Source: Verrucomicrobiales bacterium
Lineage (GTDB): Bacteria > Verrucomicrobiota > Verrucomicrobiia > Limisphaerales > J093
NCBI GenBank assembly: GCA_024233215.1
Contig: JACKPW010000003.1
Location: 186,001 to 250,000 of the forward strand
Length of the DNA: 64,000 nucleotides
Reading direction: 5' to 3'
Below the pieces are notes generated by a model. That model did not search any database. It had not been told where the DNA came from and saw only the letters and a list, made by a program, of their open reading frames with translations. Below, piece by piece: positions 41,664 to 50,510 of the stretch. A program made the translations under genes and the position numbers. Numbering within the stretch: the stretch's first letter is position 1; every line of letters starts with the position of its first letter.

Positions 41664-42584
41664 ATGACAGCAACTCCCTCTCCCCTTTCCCGCCGCCGGT
41701 TCTTCGCCCGCTCCGGGGCAGGGGCACTCGCCCTCGCAGGCGCCTCCCTCCTCCGCCAACCGGACGCCCACGCGATGGAACCCTTCCGGCGTGCCGGGTC
41801 CAGCCGGCTTCGACTCAGCCTCGCCGCCTATTCCTTCCGGGACTACTTCGGCGAGGGACGCGACGGTCGCCGCATCACCCTGGAGCAGTTCATCGACTAC
41901 TGCGCGGACCACGGCTGCGACGGCGCCGAGTTGACCAGCTACTATTTCCCGCCGGACCCCTCCCGTGAATTCCTGATCGGCCTCAAGCGCCATGCCCACC
42001 TGCGCGGCGTGGCGATCTCCGGCACGGCGGTGGGCAACAATTTCGCTCAACCCGACGGCGAATCCCTGGACCAGCAGATTGCGATGGTCCGGGAGTGGAT
42101 CGAACGGGCCGCCATGATGGGCGCCCCCCACATCCGGGTGTTTGCCGGCCAACCCAAGGGGCTGTCGAAGGAGGAGGCCAAGGTCCAGTGCGTCAAGGCG
42201 TTGGAACTTTGCGGCAATTACGCCGCCCACGACGGCGTCTGGCTTGGGCTCGAAAACCACGGCGGCATCGTCGCCCAGGTCGATGACCTCCTCGACATCG
42301 TGCGCGCCGTGAAGTCGTCGTGGGTGGGCGTCAATCTCGACACCGGCAACATCTACACTAAGGGCGACCCCTACGAAGAGATGGCGCGACTCGCCCCCTA
42401 CGCGGTCAACGTGCAGCTGAAAGTCCGGGTCGGGGGGGCACCGACTGATCTCGACCGCGTGGTCGCGCTGCTCAAGCAGGCCAACTACCAAGGGTATGTG
42501 GCCTTGGAATACGAGGACAAGGATCCCTGGGGCGAGATCCCGCGGTGGCTGGCCCGCATGAAGGAGGCATTCGCCCAAGTTTGA
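41664..42584 (+). CDS. Tat-exported sugar phosphate isomerase/epimerase-like protein
   Basis: A 306-residue TIM-barrel protein of the xylose-isomerase-like/AP endonuclease 2 superfamily. A twin-arginine signal opens it (SRRRFFARSGAGALALAGAS). The barrel shows LRLSLAAYSFRDYFGEGRDG, CDGAELTSYYFP, HIRVFAGQPKG, LGLENHGGIVA (metal-binding Glu region), WVGVNLDTGNIYT and GYVALEYEDKDP. These are candidate metal ligands for an epimerase, isomerase or keto-sugar enzyme acting outside the cytoplasm. Its substrate is unknown. The last two bases overlap the next gene's TTG start. Confidence 0.88.
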   Translation: MTATPSPLSRRRFFARSGAGALALAGASLLRQPDAHAMEPFRRAGSSRLRLSLAAYSFRDYFGEGRDGRRITLEQFIDYCADHGCDGAELTSYYFPPDPSREFLIGLKRHAHLRGVAISGTAVGNNFAQPDGESLDQQIAMVREWIERAAMMGAPHIRVFAGQPKGLSKEEAKVQCVKALELCGNYAAHDGVWLGLENHGGIVAQVDDLLDIVRAVKSSWVGVNLDTGNIYTKGDPYEEMARLAPYAVNVQLKVRVGGAPTDLDRVVALLKQANYQGYVALEYEDKDPWGEIPRWLARMKEAFAQV

Positions 42585-44473
42585 ACCCCTTGCTCCGACC
42601 CGCACTTGTGGCCGGATGCCTGCTGTTCAGTGGCGGCTTCCCGGCCGGAACCGCCGCCCCCCAGGATCCACCCACCCGCTACGACTGGCTGCCCCGGGAG
42701 AAACTCTCCACCGCGGCGCTGGCCCTGCTGGAAGGCGTCACCCCGTCGCAGGAGGGGGCCTCCCCGGCAGGCCGCCGATCCCGTCTGGTGCCGCCTGGTG
42801 CCAACCCCGGCCCGGTGGGGGCCAACATCCGCCTCGGAGAGGACCCCGAGCTTCTTCCAGAGGACCGCCGGGCACAGGCCGAGCCTCATCTGGCCCGCAG
42901 CTTCAGCGATCCCGGCCTTCTCCTCGCCACCTTTCAGGAAGGCCGGTTCAGCGATGGAGGCGCCTTCTCCTGCGGTTACGCGGTGTCGCACGACGGTGGC
43001 GCAACCTGGACCCGGGATTTGATCCCGGCCTTGGTCGGGGCGGATGGCGCCGGGGCGTTTGACCGGGCCTCCGATCCGGTGGCGGCGGTCGGCCTGAACG
43101 ATCTGCTGCTGCTCAACACGCTGGGGCTCTGGGGCGGGGACCCCGCGGCCTGGCTGACCGCGATCACCCTGAGCCGCAGCACGAATCGAGGCGCCACGTT
43201 CGAGGCCCCCGTCGTGGTGGCGGAAAGCGCCAGCAGCCGGCTGTTCCTGGACAAGAACTGGATGGCGGCCAACTCCTTCCCGGGCACTCCCACCGCCGGA
43301 CGCATCGTCGTCACCCTCACCCGCTTCAATGTCAGCGTGGTGACCGGCACCACCAACCCCATCGCCATCAGCCACAGTGACGACGGTGGCTCCACCTGGA
43401 GCGACCTCAGAATCGTCACGAGCGACAACGTGCAGGGCTCTCAACCCGTGTTCCTGCCGGACGGGTCCCTGGCGCTGGGATACTGGAACTTCGAGGGCAA
43501 CACCATCGAGACCCTCTGGTCGGAGGATGGCGGCGGGACCTTCGGCGACCCAACGGTGGTGGCGGAGGTCACCCCCCACCGCGACGCCGTGGCCCGCAGC
43601 GCGGAATTCCTCCCCTCCATGACGGCCGACCGCACTTTGGGAGTGCTGCATCTCGCGTGGCAGGCCAGGGAGGAGGTGCCTCGAATCCTGGTCGCCCACT
43701 CGCGCGACCAGGGCCGGACTTGGTCGCCTGCCGTCGCCGTCAACGACACTCCGGCCGGACAAAGCGTTTTCAATCCCGCCATCGCGGTCTCCCCGGACGG
43801 GCAGCACGTGACGGTCATCTTCTACGACAAGCGAAATGACGACGGCAGCGGTTACTGGGTGGACCTCTATCTGGCGGAGTCCTTTGACGGGGGCAAGACC
43901 TGGGAACCGAACACTCGCGTTACCACCGAGTCTTCCGACCTGCGCAACGCACCGTTGACCTCCGGCCGCCGGATGCTGGGCGACTACCAGGCAGTCGTCC
44001 CCGCCCTGAACCTGGGAACACCCGGCGCCGCGGTGTGGGTGGATGCCCGCGGTGAAACCCCGGACCCCTACACCGCCGCCATCTCCCGTCGGCAACCCGC
44101 CACTTTCCGTGCCTGGCAATGGCTGGCGTTCGCCGACCCCGACGCCGATGAAGCCCGGCCCGAGGCCGACCGCGAGGGGGACGACCTGCCCAACCTCGTC
44201 GAGTACCTCACCGGCACCTCCCCGAATCGGCTGGACCCGGAACCCCTGCAACCGGGACCCGGACCGGCAACCTGGTGGGTGGAGGTGCAGGCGGCAGTGA
44301 TGGATGTGGAACCGGTCTGGCGGGAAAGCAACGATCTGCGGGCCTGGGCGCCGGCATATCCGGCGGTTCACCCGGGGCCGGCAGCAGAGCCGGCCTGCGT
44401 CCGGTGGTCCGTCAGTCTGGAAGTAACCGAATCCGGCCGGGATTTCCTCCGGCTCGGAGCGGCAACAAAGTAA
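42581..44473 (+). CDS. Exported BNR-repeat (sialidase-superfamily) protein
   Basis: About 630 residues. TTG 42581, overlapping the stop of the isomerase-like gene and preceded by AAGGAGG at 42561, gives a hydrophobic signal (LLRPALVAGCLLFSGGFPAG); a GTG 28 bases later is an alternative. Asp-box/BNR motifs repeat along the propeller: SHDGGATWTRD, STNRGATF, SHSDDGGSTWSD, SEDGGGTFGD, SRDQGRTWSP and SFDGGKTWEPN. The C-terminal 110 residues carry the DPDADEARPEADREGDDLPN acidic calcium-type patch common in secreted Verrucomicrobia proteins. No catalytic Arg triad could be placed, so binding or a non-sialidase role is possible. Confidence 0.8.
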   Translation: MNPLLRPALVAGCLLFSGGFPAGTAAPQDPPTRYDWLPREKLSTAALALLEGVTPSQEGASPAGRRSRLVPPGANPGPVGANIRLGEDPELLPEDRRAQAEPHLARSFSDPGLLLATFQEGRFSDGGAFSCGYAVSHDGGATWTRDLIPALVGADGAGAFDRASDPVAAVGLNDLLLLNTLGLWGGDPAAWLTAITLSRSTNRGATFEAPVVVAESASSRLFLDKNWMAANSFPGTPTAGRIVVTLTRFNVSVVTGTTNPIAISHSDDGGSTWSDLRIVTSDNVQGSQPVFLPDGSLALGYWNFEGNTIETLWSEDGGGTFGDPTVVAEVTPHRDAVARSAEFLPSMTADRTLGVLHLAWQAREEVPRILVAHSRDQGRTWSPAVAVNDTPAGQSVFNPAIAVSPDGQHVTVIFYDKRNDDGSGYWVDLYLAESFDGGKTWEPNTRVTTESSDLRNAPLTSGRRMLGDYQAVVPALNLGTPGAAVWVDARGETPDPYTAAISRRQPATFRAWQWLAFADPDADEARPEADREGDDLPNLVEYLTGTSPNRLDPEPLQPGPGPATWWVEVQAAVMDVEPVWRESNDLRAWAPAYPAVHPGPAAEPACVRWSVSLEVTESGRDFLRLGAATK

Positions 44474-44479
44474 GGGTCC

Positions 44480-44494
44480 TGGCACACGGAATGC
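44480..44494 (+). promoter_or_regulatory. Possible sigma-54 promoter
   Basis: TGGCACACGGAATGC has the sigma-54 core arrangement GG-N10-GC with a perfect TGGCAC -24 part and an ATGC -12 part. It lies about 90 bases upstream of the 380-residue unknown gene. It is a pattern match only. Confidence 0.25.
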
Positions 44495-44584
44495 TGGGAT
44501 CACAGGCCAACCCGGGGTTTGACGCCGGGGCGAAATCCGCGTAAGTATTCGCGATTGAATTCGACGGCGGTCCGGCCAGAATTG

Positions 44585-45727
44585 ATGCAGACATACAAAA
44601 AGGCGTTCCTGTTGGGCTCGGTGGCCTTCCTGGCGATCGGCAGGGTATCCGAGTGCCGTGCGGGCGAGGCGGCCCGGCTTTCCGACGTGCCGGTTGCCCG
44701 ACCCTCCATCACGAGGGATCAGGCGGAGATTCTCCGGAAGCGACGGAACCAGGATTCCCCGCTTCAGCAGGGGGCCTCTCCGAACCGCCCCTCCCTGACA
44801 CCGCTCACCGCCCCTCCACCCGGAGAAACCCGGATTCTCACGCCACGCGAAATTCAGCTCCTGGACCAGAACAAGAACTGGATCTTTCAGGACCCCTCCA
44901 AGACCGGGCTCACGGAAGAGAATCTCCAACGGGCTCTGGGCGTACGGTCGAAAACCGCCGAAACGGAGGCGGGTGAATCCGGCGAAGAGCCCAAGACCGC
45001 CATCGAACGCTATCTGGCCGAGGAACAGACGCGGCAGGAAACGCCGGACACGGAGGAAAACCCGGATGCCACCGCCACTCGGGCTCCGTGGCTGCGCAAC
45101 ACCCCTGGAACCGCCTCCGGCTATGAGCCCTATCCCACCGCCCAGGCGCTGCGCGACGACCCGCTTTACCTCGAGTTGACCGGTTTGGGTGACCGGATGG
45201 ACCCCGCACTGGAGGACTCGGTCCGGGCGGCCCGGGAATCCGCCCGGGAATTGCGTGAGACCATGGAGCAGGTCTCCCGGGGACAGGTGTTCGGGAGGAT
45301 GGACGCCCGGTCGCTCCGGCAGTCACTCCGGCCAGGTGGCGCCTCGAACTTGCGGGAAAGCGGGCTGGATGGGCTCTTCGGCACCAGTGTGGGAGTCGAA
45401 AGCCCGGTGGGTCCCCGCGTCGGCACCATGCTCGATCCGGTGAACGCCTACCCGGACCTCACCCGGCAGGAACTCGATCCGGTGGTCGCCCGGCCATCCG
45501 GCACGTTCGATAGCATGGCGCCGAAGCCGCTCTTCAGCGATCCCCAGAACGGTCGAAGCAGCATGGTGCGCGCCCCGGGCAGCGGTCTTCCCGATCTTCT
45601 GAGGGCTTCGCCCGTCAGCGGCGGCCTGATGCCGGGTCTGAACAACCCGGTGGATTCCCTGCAGCCGGCCTACAGCCCCACCAAGGGCATGCGCCTGCAA
45701 CTGCAGCTCCCAGGGCGCACTTTCTGA
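44585..45727 (+). CDS. Exported protein of unknown function
   Basis: A 380-residue protein with a signal-like N-terminus (KKAFLLGSVAFLAIGRVSEC). The rest is Pro/Arg/Glu-rich and probably largely disordered, with a helical patch around DSVRAARESARELRETMEQV. I see no family. Motifs such as LTPREIQLLDQNKNWIFQDP and the C-terminal KGMRLQLQLPGRTF look conserved-type but cannot be named. ATG 44585 is chosen for the signal; the frame is open upstream. Confidence 0.7.
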   Translation: MQTYKKAFLLGSVAFLAIGRVSECRAGEAARLSDVPVARPSITRDQAEILRKRRNQDSPLQQGASPNRPSLTPLTAPPPGETRILTPREIQLLDQNKNWIFQDPSKTGLTEENLQRALGVRSKTAETEAGESGEEPKTAIERYLAEEQTRQETPDTEENPDATATRAPWLRNTPGTASGYEPYPTAQALRDDPLYLELTGLGDRMDPALEDSVRAARESARELRETMEQVSRGQVFGRMDARSLRQSLRPGGASNLRESGLDGLFGTSVGVESPVGPRVGTMLDPVNAYPDLTRQELDPVVARPSGTFDSMAPKPLFSDPQNGRSSMVRAPGSGLPDLLRASPVSGGLMPGLNNPVDSLQPAYSPTKGMRLQLQLPGRTF

Positions 45728-45766
45728 GCCGGCGCCGCCCCCTCAGCCGGCCCGAAGACAGGCGGT

Positions 45767-46066
45767 TCAGTCACCGAACAGTTTGTTGAATTGTTCGCGC
45801 GCGGCTTCCGCCCGAGCGTCCCCACCACCGCTCCTGCCGGCGTGGGTGTTGTTTCCGAGTTCGAACCATTCGCAGTAGTTCGCACGGTCCTTCTCCATCA
45901 CGGGCTCCGCCCGACGTTCGCGGCATTGCTGCGCCACCCGGGGATCGTAGTGCGCACAGTTCAGGCACACCCGCCAATCCGAACCGCATCCCTCACAGGT
46001 TTCCTGCCGGCCGGGTTGCCGTGACACGTCCCAGGTCCGTCCGCAATGATGACACTGTTTCGCCAT
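45767..46066 (-). CDS. Small zinc-ribbon protein
   Basis: A 99-residue protein with a CHHC pair (CHHCGRTW), CEGC (CEGCGSDW), CLNC (VCLNCAHYDP) and two further Cys (CRERRAEP, YCEWFELG), enough for two zinc sites. The C-terminal tail is Gly/Ala-rich and ends EQFNKLFGD. It is divergent from the Ni-SOD gene. Its role is unknown; zinc ribbons of this size bind nucleic acid or protein. Confidence 0.85.
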   Translation of the reverse strand: MAKQCHHCGRTWDVSRQPGRQETCEGCGSDWRVCLNCAHYDPRVAQQCRERRAEPVMEKDRANYCEWFELGNNTHAGRSGGGDARAEAAREQFNKLFGD

Positions 46067-46244
46067 GTCGGGACCCTACGCGCCGGTATCGGCCCCGACC
46101 AGTCCCCATCTCCGCATCTGGTGAGCCCTTTACGAAACGGGCCGGCCGTTGCATTGTAGGAGCCGGTCAACGGGGCCACCGGGCTGACACGACCGGAGGT
46201 CCGGCCGGGCAGAACAGAACGAAGCACAAACCGATTCAAACGAG

Positions 46245-46718
46245 ATGAAGAAAACAGTCGCAGCCATCCTCCTCGCAGCCGCCACCCTGGTGATCGGCAC
46301 CTACTCCGCCTTCACCCATTGCCAGGTTCCCTGCGGAATCTACGATGATCCCGCCCGCTTCACCCAGATGGAGGAGCACATCACCACCATCGAAAAGGCG
46401 ATGACCCAGATCGCGGACCTCGCGGAACATGCCGCGGGGGGCGAGGTTCCCAACGTGAACCAGATGGTGCGCTGGGTGAACGCCAAGGAAACCCATGCGG
46501 ATGCGTTCTCCGAGATCGTGACCTACTACTTCATGACCCAGCGGATCAAACCCGCGGCTGCGACGGACACCGCGGCCTACGCGAAATACGTGAAGGAGGT
46601 CACCCTGCTGCACCAGATGCTGGTGGCGTCGATGAAGGCCAAGCAGACCACCGACCTCCAGCATGTCGCCACGCTGCGCAAGCTGGTCTCCGAGTTCAAG
46701 GCCAGCTACCTGAAGTAG
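46245..46718 (+). CDS. sodN: Nickel superoxide dismutase with exported-type leader
   Basis: A 157-residue Ni-SOD that dismutates superoxide. The Ni-hook HCQVPCGIY starts at His25, and mature numbering gives the canonical ligands His1, Cys2 and Cys6. The following helical bundle (EEHITTIEKAMTQIADLAEH, NQMVRWVNAKETHADAFSEI) fits the family length. The leader MKKTVAAILLAAATLVIGTY is strongly hydrophobic, unlike the short propeptide removed by the SodX protease, so cleavage by a signal peptidase, exposing His1 outside the cytoplasm, is suggested. No sodX gene is in the window. A strong terminator follows at 46741. Confidence 0.93.
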   Translation: MKKTVAAILLAAATLVIGTYSAFTHCQVPCGIYDDPARFTQMEEHITTIEKAMTQIADLAEHAAGGEVPNVNQMVRWVNAKETHADAFSEIVTYYFMTQRIKPAAATDTAAYAKYVKEVTLLHQMLVASMKAKQTTDLQHVATLRKLVSEFKASYLK

Positions 46719-46740
46719 CCGGGGGCTTCCCGAAAGCCAG

Positions 46741-46777
46741 ACCGCCCCGGCGCCAGGCGCCGGGGCGGTTTCGCTTT
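46741..46777 (+). terminator. Intrinsic terminator after sodN
   Basis: A perfect GC-rich stem, arms ACCGCCCCGGCGCC and GGCGCCGGGGCGGT around a single A, followed by TTCGCTTT. It lies 22 bases after the sodN stop, between convergent sodN and sdhB. Confidence 0.85.
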
Positions 46778-46830
46778 CAGGTCGGGAAAACCGGCCCGCA
46801 GAGGTCGCCTCCAGGCCTGGCCGGGGGGAG

Positions 46831-47577
46831 CTATTCGCCCTTGAGCAGGGCCACGGCGTAGTCGCGGTTCATCCGCGCGATGAAGGCCAGGCTGATGTTC
46901 TTCGGACAGGCCTCCTCGCACGAGCCGGTGACCGTGCAGTTGCCGAAACCTTCCCGGTCCATCTGCGCGACCATCGCAAGCACCCGGCGGTGACGTTCCG
47001 GCTGGCCCTGAGGCAGCAACCCGAGTTGGGATACCTTGGCTGAGACGAAGAGCATCGCGCTGGCATTCTTGCACGAGGCCACGCAGGCCCCACAGCCAAT
47101 GCAGGCCGCCGCGTCCATGGCCAGCTCCGCCGCCGGTTTCGCCACCGGCAACGCGTTGGCATCCTGGCAGGAACCGGTCCGCACGCTCACGAACCCGCCC
47201 TTCTGCATGATGCGATCAAAGGCCGACCGGTCCACAATCAGGTCCTGCAAAACCGGGAAAGGCCCCGCGCGGAACGGCTCGATGGTGATGGTCTGACCCT
47301 CCGTGAAGTGCCGCATGTAGAGCTGGCAGGTCGCCGTGCCGCGCCCCTCACCATGGGGCCGGCCGTTGATCGAGAGACCGCACGTGCCGCAAATGCCCTC
47401 GCGACAGTCATGGGCGAAGGCGATGGGTTCCTTCCCCTGCCGGGTGAGGTCGTCGTTGACCACGTCCAGCATCTCGAGGAAGGACATGTTCGGATTCAGG
47501 TCCGGGGTGGGATAAGTCTCGAAGCGGCCCGCGGAATTCGGGCTCTGCTGACGCCAGACTTTCAAGGTCACTTTCAT
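46831..47577 (-). CDS. sdhB: Succinate dehydrogenase/fumarate reductase iron-sulfur subunit
   Basis: A 248-residue subunit carrying the three Fe-S clusters that pass electrons from flavin to quinone. The plant-type [2Fe-2S] motif is CREGICGTCGLSING. The bacterial ferredoxin motifs CIGCGACVASCKNASAM and CTVTGSCEEACPKNISL coordinate the [4Fe-4S] and [3Fe-4S] clusters. Last gene of the sdhC-sdhA-sdhB operon, 6 bases after sdhA. Confidence 0.97.
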   Translation of the reverse strand: MKVTLKVWRQQSPNSAGRFETYPTPDLNPNMSFLEMLDVVNDDLTRQGKEPIAFAHDCREGICGTCGLSINGRPHGEGRGTATCQLYMRHFTEGQTITIEPFRAGPFPVLQDLIVDRSAFDRIMQKGGFVSVRTGSCQDANALPVAKPAAELAMDAAACIGCGACVASCKNASAMLFVSAKVSQLGLLPQGQPERHRRVLAMVAQMDREGFGNCTVTGSCEEACPKNISLAFIARMNRDYAVALLKGE

Positions 47578-47583
47578 GATTTC

Positions 47584-49497
47584 CTATTTGTAACTCCGGG
47601 TGGCCATCTTCACGAACTCGTAGGCCAGAGGCTCGGTGTGCCGGACCGGGGCCTTGTCCTCCCCCTGCCATTCCCAAACGGCGGCATGGGCAAAGTCCTG
47701 GTCATTCCGTTTGCATTCGCCCGCCTCCTCGTATTCCTCGCGGAAATGGCAGCCGCACGATTCCTCCCGTGCCAGGGCATCCCGGCACATCAGTTCGGCC
47801 AGTTCCAGGAAATCCGCCACGCGCCCCGCCCGTTCCAGCGACTGGTTCAGGTTGCCGGCTTCGCCGGGCACATTCACATCCTGCCAGAACTCCTCGCGCA
47901 ACCCGGGGATCTCCCGGATGGCCTTCTCGAGATTCGCCCGCTTGCGGGCCATGCCACAGTTTTCCCACAGCAACCGCCCCAGTGCCTTGTGGAAATCCGT
48001 GATGGTTCGTTTGCCCCGGACTCCGAGCAGGCGCTCGATTCGGGCCGTGACATCGGCCTCGGCGGCCTGGAATTCCTCCCCGTCGGCACTCGGGCAGGAT
48101 CCGGGCTTCTGCGTGGCCAGGTAGCCGCAAATGGTGTTTGGGATGACGAAATAGCCGTCCGCAAGACCCTGCATCAGGGCCGAAGCCCCCAACCGGTTCG
48201 CCCCGTGATCGGAGAAGTTCGCCTCCCCCAGCACGAACAAACCGGGAATGGTGGACATCAGGTTGTAGTCCACCCAGAGCCCGCCCATCGTGTAGTGCAC
48301 CGCCGGAAAGATGCGCATCGGCGTGCCGTAGGCATCCTCGTCCGTGATCTCGTGGTAGATATCGAACAGGTTTCCGTAGCGCTCCTTGATCGTCTCGAGA
48401 CCCAGCCGATTGATCGCGTCGGAGAAATCCAGATACACCCCGAGGCCACTCTCCCCCACACCGCGTTTCTCATCACACACGCGCTTGGCGGCGCGACTGG
48501 CAATGTCCCGCGGCGCCAGGTTGCCAAACGCCGGATACATCCGCTCCAGATAGTAGTCGCGCTCGGCCTCCGGGATTTCCTGCGGCCGACGCTTGTCCCC
48601 CTCCCGCTTCGGCACCCAGCAACGCCCGTCGTTGCGGAGGGACTCCGACATCAGGGTCAGCTTCGATTGATAATCGCCGGAGACGGGGATGCAGGTGGGG
48701 TGGATTTGGGTGAAGCAGGGATTGGCGAAGCCCGCCCCGCGACGATGGGCCCGCCAGATGGCGGTGGCGTTCGAGTTCCGGGCGTAGGTGGAAAGATTGA
48801 ACACATTGCCGTAGCCGCCGGTGGCGAGCACGACGGCGTCCGCCGCGATCCGCTCCAGTTTTCCCGTGTTGAGGTTCCGGGCGACGATGCCTTTGGCCTG
48901 GCCGTCCACCACCACCAGATCGAGCATCTCGGTGTTCGGCAGCATCGTGATCGCCCCCGCCCCCACCTGCTTGCTCAGCGCGGAATAGGCGCCCAGCAGC
49001 AACTGCTGGCCGGTCTGGCCGCGCGCATAGAAGGTGCGGGACACCTGCGCCCCGCCGAACGAACGGTTGGCCAGCAGGCCGCCGTATTCCCGGGCAAAAG
49101 GCACCCCCTGTCCCACGCATTGGTCAATGATCCCCGAACTGACCTGGGCCAGGCGATGAACATTGGCCTCACGCGCCCGGAAATCACCGCCCTTCACCGT
49201 GTCGTAGAACAACCGCCAAACGCTGTCACCGTCGTTCTGGTAGTTCTTGGCGGCGTTGATGCCCCCCTGGGCGGCGATGGAATGGGCCCGCCGGGCGGTA
49301 TCGTGGAAGCAGATCGCCGTGACCCGGTAGCCCAACTCGGACAGGGTCGCCGCGGCGGAAGCGCCCGCCAACCCCGTCCCCACCACCACGATGTGATATT
49401 TCCGCTTGTTGTTCGGCGCCACCAACCGGTTCTCGGCAATGTGCCGGGCCCACTTCTGCTCCAGAGGTCCTGCGGGGATTTTCGAGTCGAGCTTCAT
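47584..49497 (-). CDS. sdhA: Succinate dehydrogenase/fumarate reductase flavoprotein subunit
   Basis: A 637-residue FAD subunit oxidising succinate. The N-terminal FAD-binding loop is VVVGTGLAGASAAATLSELG. ARRAHSIAAQGGINAAKNYQ contains the His that holds FAD covalently. Substrate-side motifs are THPTCIPVSGDYQSKLTLMS-like sequence, HYTMGGLWVDYNLMSTIPGL and LGEANFSDHGANRLGASALM. Length and relation to a single cytochrome subunit indicate the type B (Bacillus/Wolinella-like) enzyme. One base separates it from sdhC. Confidence 0.97.
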   Translation of the reverse strand: MKLDSKIPAGPLEQKWARHIAENRLVAPNNKRKYHIVVVGTGLAGASAAATLSELGYRVTAICFHDTARRAHSIAAQGGINAAKNYQNDGDSVWRLFYDTVKGGDFRAREANVHRLAQVSSGIIDQCVGQGVPFAREYGGLLANRSFGGAQVSRTFYARGQTGQQLLLGAYSALSKQVGAGAITMLPNTEMLDLVVVDGQAKGIVARNLNTGKLERIAADAVVLATGGYGNVFNLSTYARNSNATAIWRAHRRGAGFANPCFTQIHPTCIPVSGDYQSKLTLMSESLRNDGRCWVPKREGDKRRPQEIPEAERDYYLERMYPAFGNLAPRDIASRAAKRVCDEKRGVGESGLGVYLDFSDAINRLGLETIKERYGNLFDIYHEITDEDAYGTPMRIFPAVHYTMGGLWVDYNLMSTIPGLFVLGEANFSDHGANRLGASALMQGLADGYFVIPNTICGYLATQKPGSCPSADGEEFQAAEADVTARIERLLGVRGKRTITDFHKALGRLLWENCGMARKRANLEKAIREIPGLREEFWQDVNVPGEAGNLNQSLERAGRVADFLELAELMCRDALAREESCGCHFREEYEEAGECKRNDQDFAHAAVWEWQGEDKAPVRHTEPLAYEFVKMATRSYK

Positions 49498-49498
49498 G

Positions 49499-50218
49499 TC
49501 AGTTCAAAGCCTCCTTGCCAAAACCGAGCATCACGGCCAGCGGAATGGAGACGTAGCCAAGAAAGAGCACCCACGCCAGCACCGGCGCCAGCTTCCGGAT
49601 CAAAGGGCCACATCGATGGGTCAGCAACCCAAGCGACTGGAACATCGCCCGCAGCCCATGACTGAGGTGGAGGCTCAGCAGGCCCACCCCTACGACGTAA
49701 AACAGCGAAACCAGGGGCTTGCTGAACCCCAGGATCACCATCTTGAAGACGTCATGCCGCTCGACCCCGGCTTCCGACAGTTCCTTGAGGTCGGCGAAGC
49801 TCCGGCCGGTAAAGTTGATGGCCTCCACCCGCACGGTGTAGTGCAGGAGATGGTAGATCACAAAGGCCGCCACGATCAGCCCGCTCATCAGCATGGTCCG
49901 CGAGGCGTAGGTGGTCTCCACTGGCGCCGGCGATCCGTCATACCCCACCGGTCGGGCCACCCGGTTTTCGGCGGAAACCTGAAAGGCGGCCCAGATGTGC
50001 AGACCAATCAGCGTGAGCATCCCCAGCCGCACCACCCACAGGAGTTCCGGGCTGAAGTGCAGCAATTCCGCGTAGCGGTTGATCGCCTCGGGACCGAGGA
50101 ACACCTGGAGGTTGCCCACCATGTGGCCGAAGACAAACAGCACCAACCCCAGGCCGGTCGCGGCCATGATGAGCTTCTTCCCCACCGAGGAACAAAAGAG
50201 CCGTCCTATCAGATTCAT
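49499..50218 (-). CDS. sdhC: Succinate dehydrogenase cytochrome b subunit (type B)
   Basis: A 239-residue membrane anchor with five hydrophobic helices. Candidate heme-ligand histidines lie in FVFGHMVGNLQVF, LTLIGLHIWAAF, IYHLLHYTVR and LLSLHLSHGLRAMFQSLG, the diheme arrangement of single-subunit cytochrome b558 types. It passes electrons to (mena)quinone. ATG 50218 gives a family-length protein; the upstream frame (to 50275) lacks features. First gene of the sdh operon. Confidence 0.93.
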   Translation of the reverse strand: MNLIGRLFCSSVGKKLIMAATGLGLVLFVFGHMVGNLQVFLGPEAINRYAELLHFSPELLWVVRLGMLTLIGLHIWAAFQVSAENRVARPVGYDGSPAPVETTYASRTMLMSGLIVAAFVIYHLLHYTVRVEAINFTGRSFADLKELSEAGVERHDVFKMVILGFSKPLVSLFYVVGVGLLSLHLSHGLRAMFQSLGLLTHRCGPLIRKLAPVLAWVLFLGYVSIPLAVMLGFGKEALN

Positions 50219-50510
50219 GATTCGTCTAGCGCGAAAGCCGATCAAGCACCGTACCCCGGCCCCAGGAAGGTCCACGCACCGGCCTCGCCGGCTTTCCAGC
50301 AGGGAGGACCTGGCGCAAACCGGTTCCGCCGTTCGGGACCAGGGTCAATACGCACATTGTGGGCGCAGCATGCGTTAGAGGACCATCATCGGGCAAACAC
50401 CAAATCAGGGTCGAACTGATTTTGATTGTAAGCTCAGCCGCCCCCCCCAATCCGCCCCGGTCGCGCTCCGGCTATCCGCCACCGGCCGCCGCAGAGGGGG
50501 GAAGGGATGG

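Noticed and set aside
39312..42584. Very long plus-strand open frame (about 1090 codons) across the gspE region
   Set aside because: Only its 3' end (from 41664) encodes a recognisable protein. The rest is the antisense of gspE, which has complete ATPase motifs; the frame is open because of high GC.
42485..44929. Minus-strand open frame of over 800 codons opposite the BNR-repeat gene
   Set aside because: Composition is low-complexity Gly/Arg/His with no motif, and the plus strand carries a signal peptide and Asp-box repeats, so this is a shadow frame.
46741..46777. Long GC palindrome read as a regulator site or attenuator
   Set aside because: Its place between convergent genes and the T-rich bases after the stem make it an ordinary intrinsic terminator.
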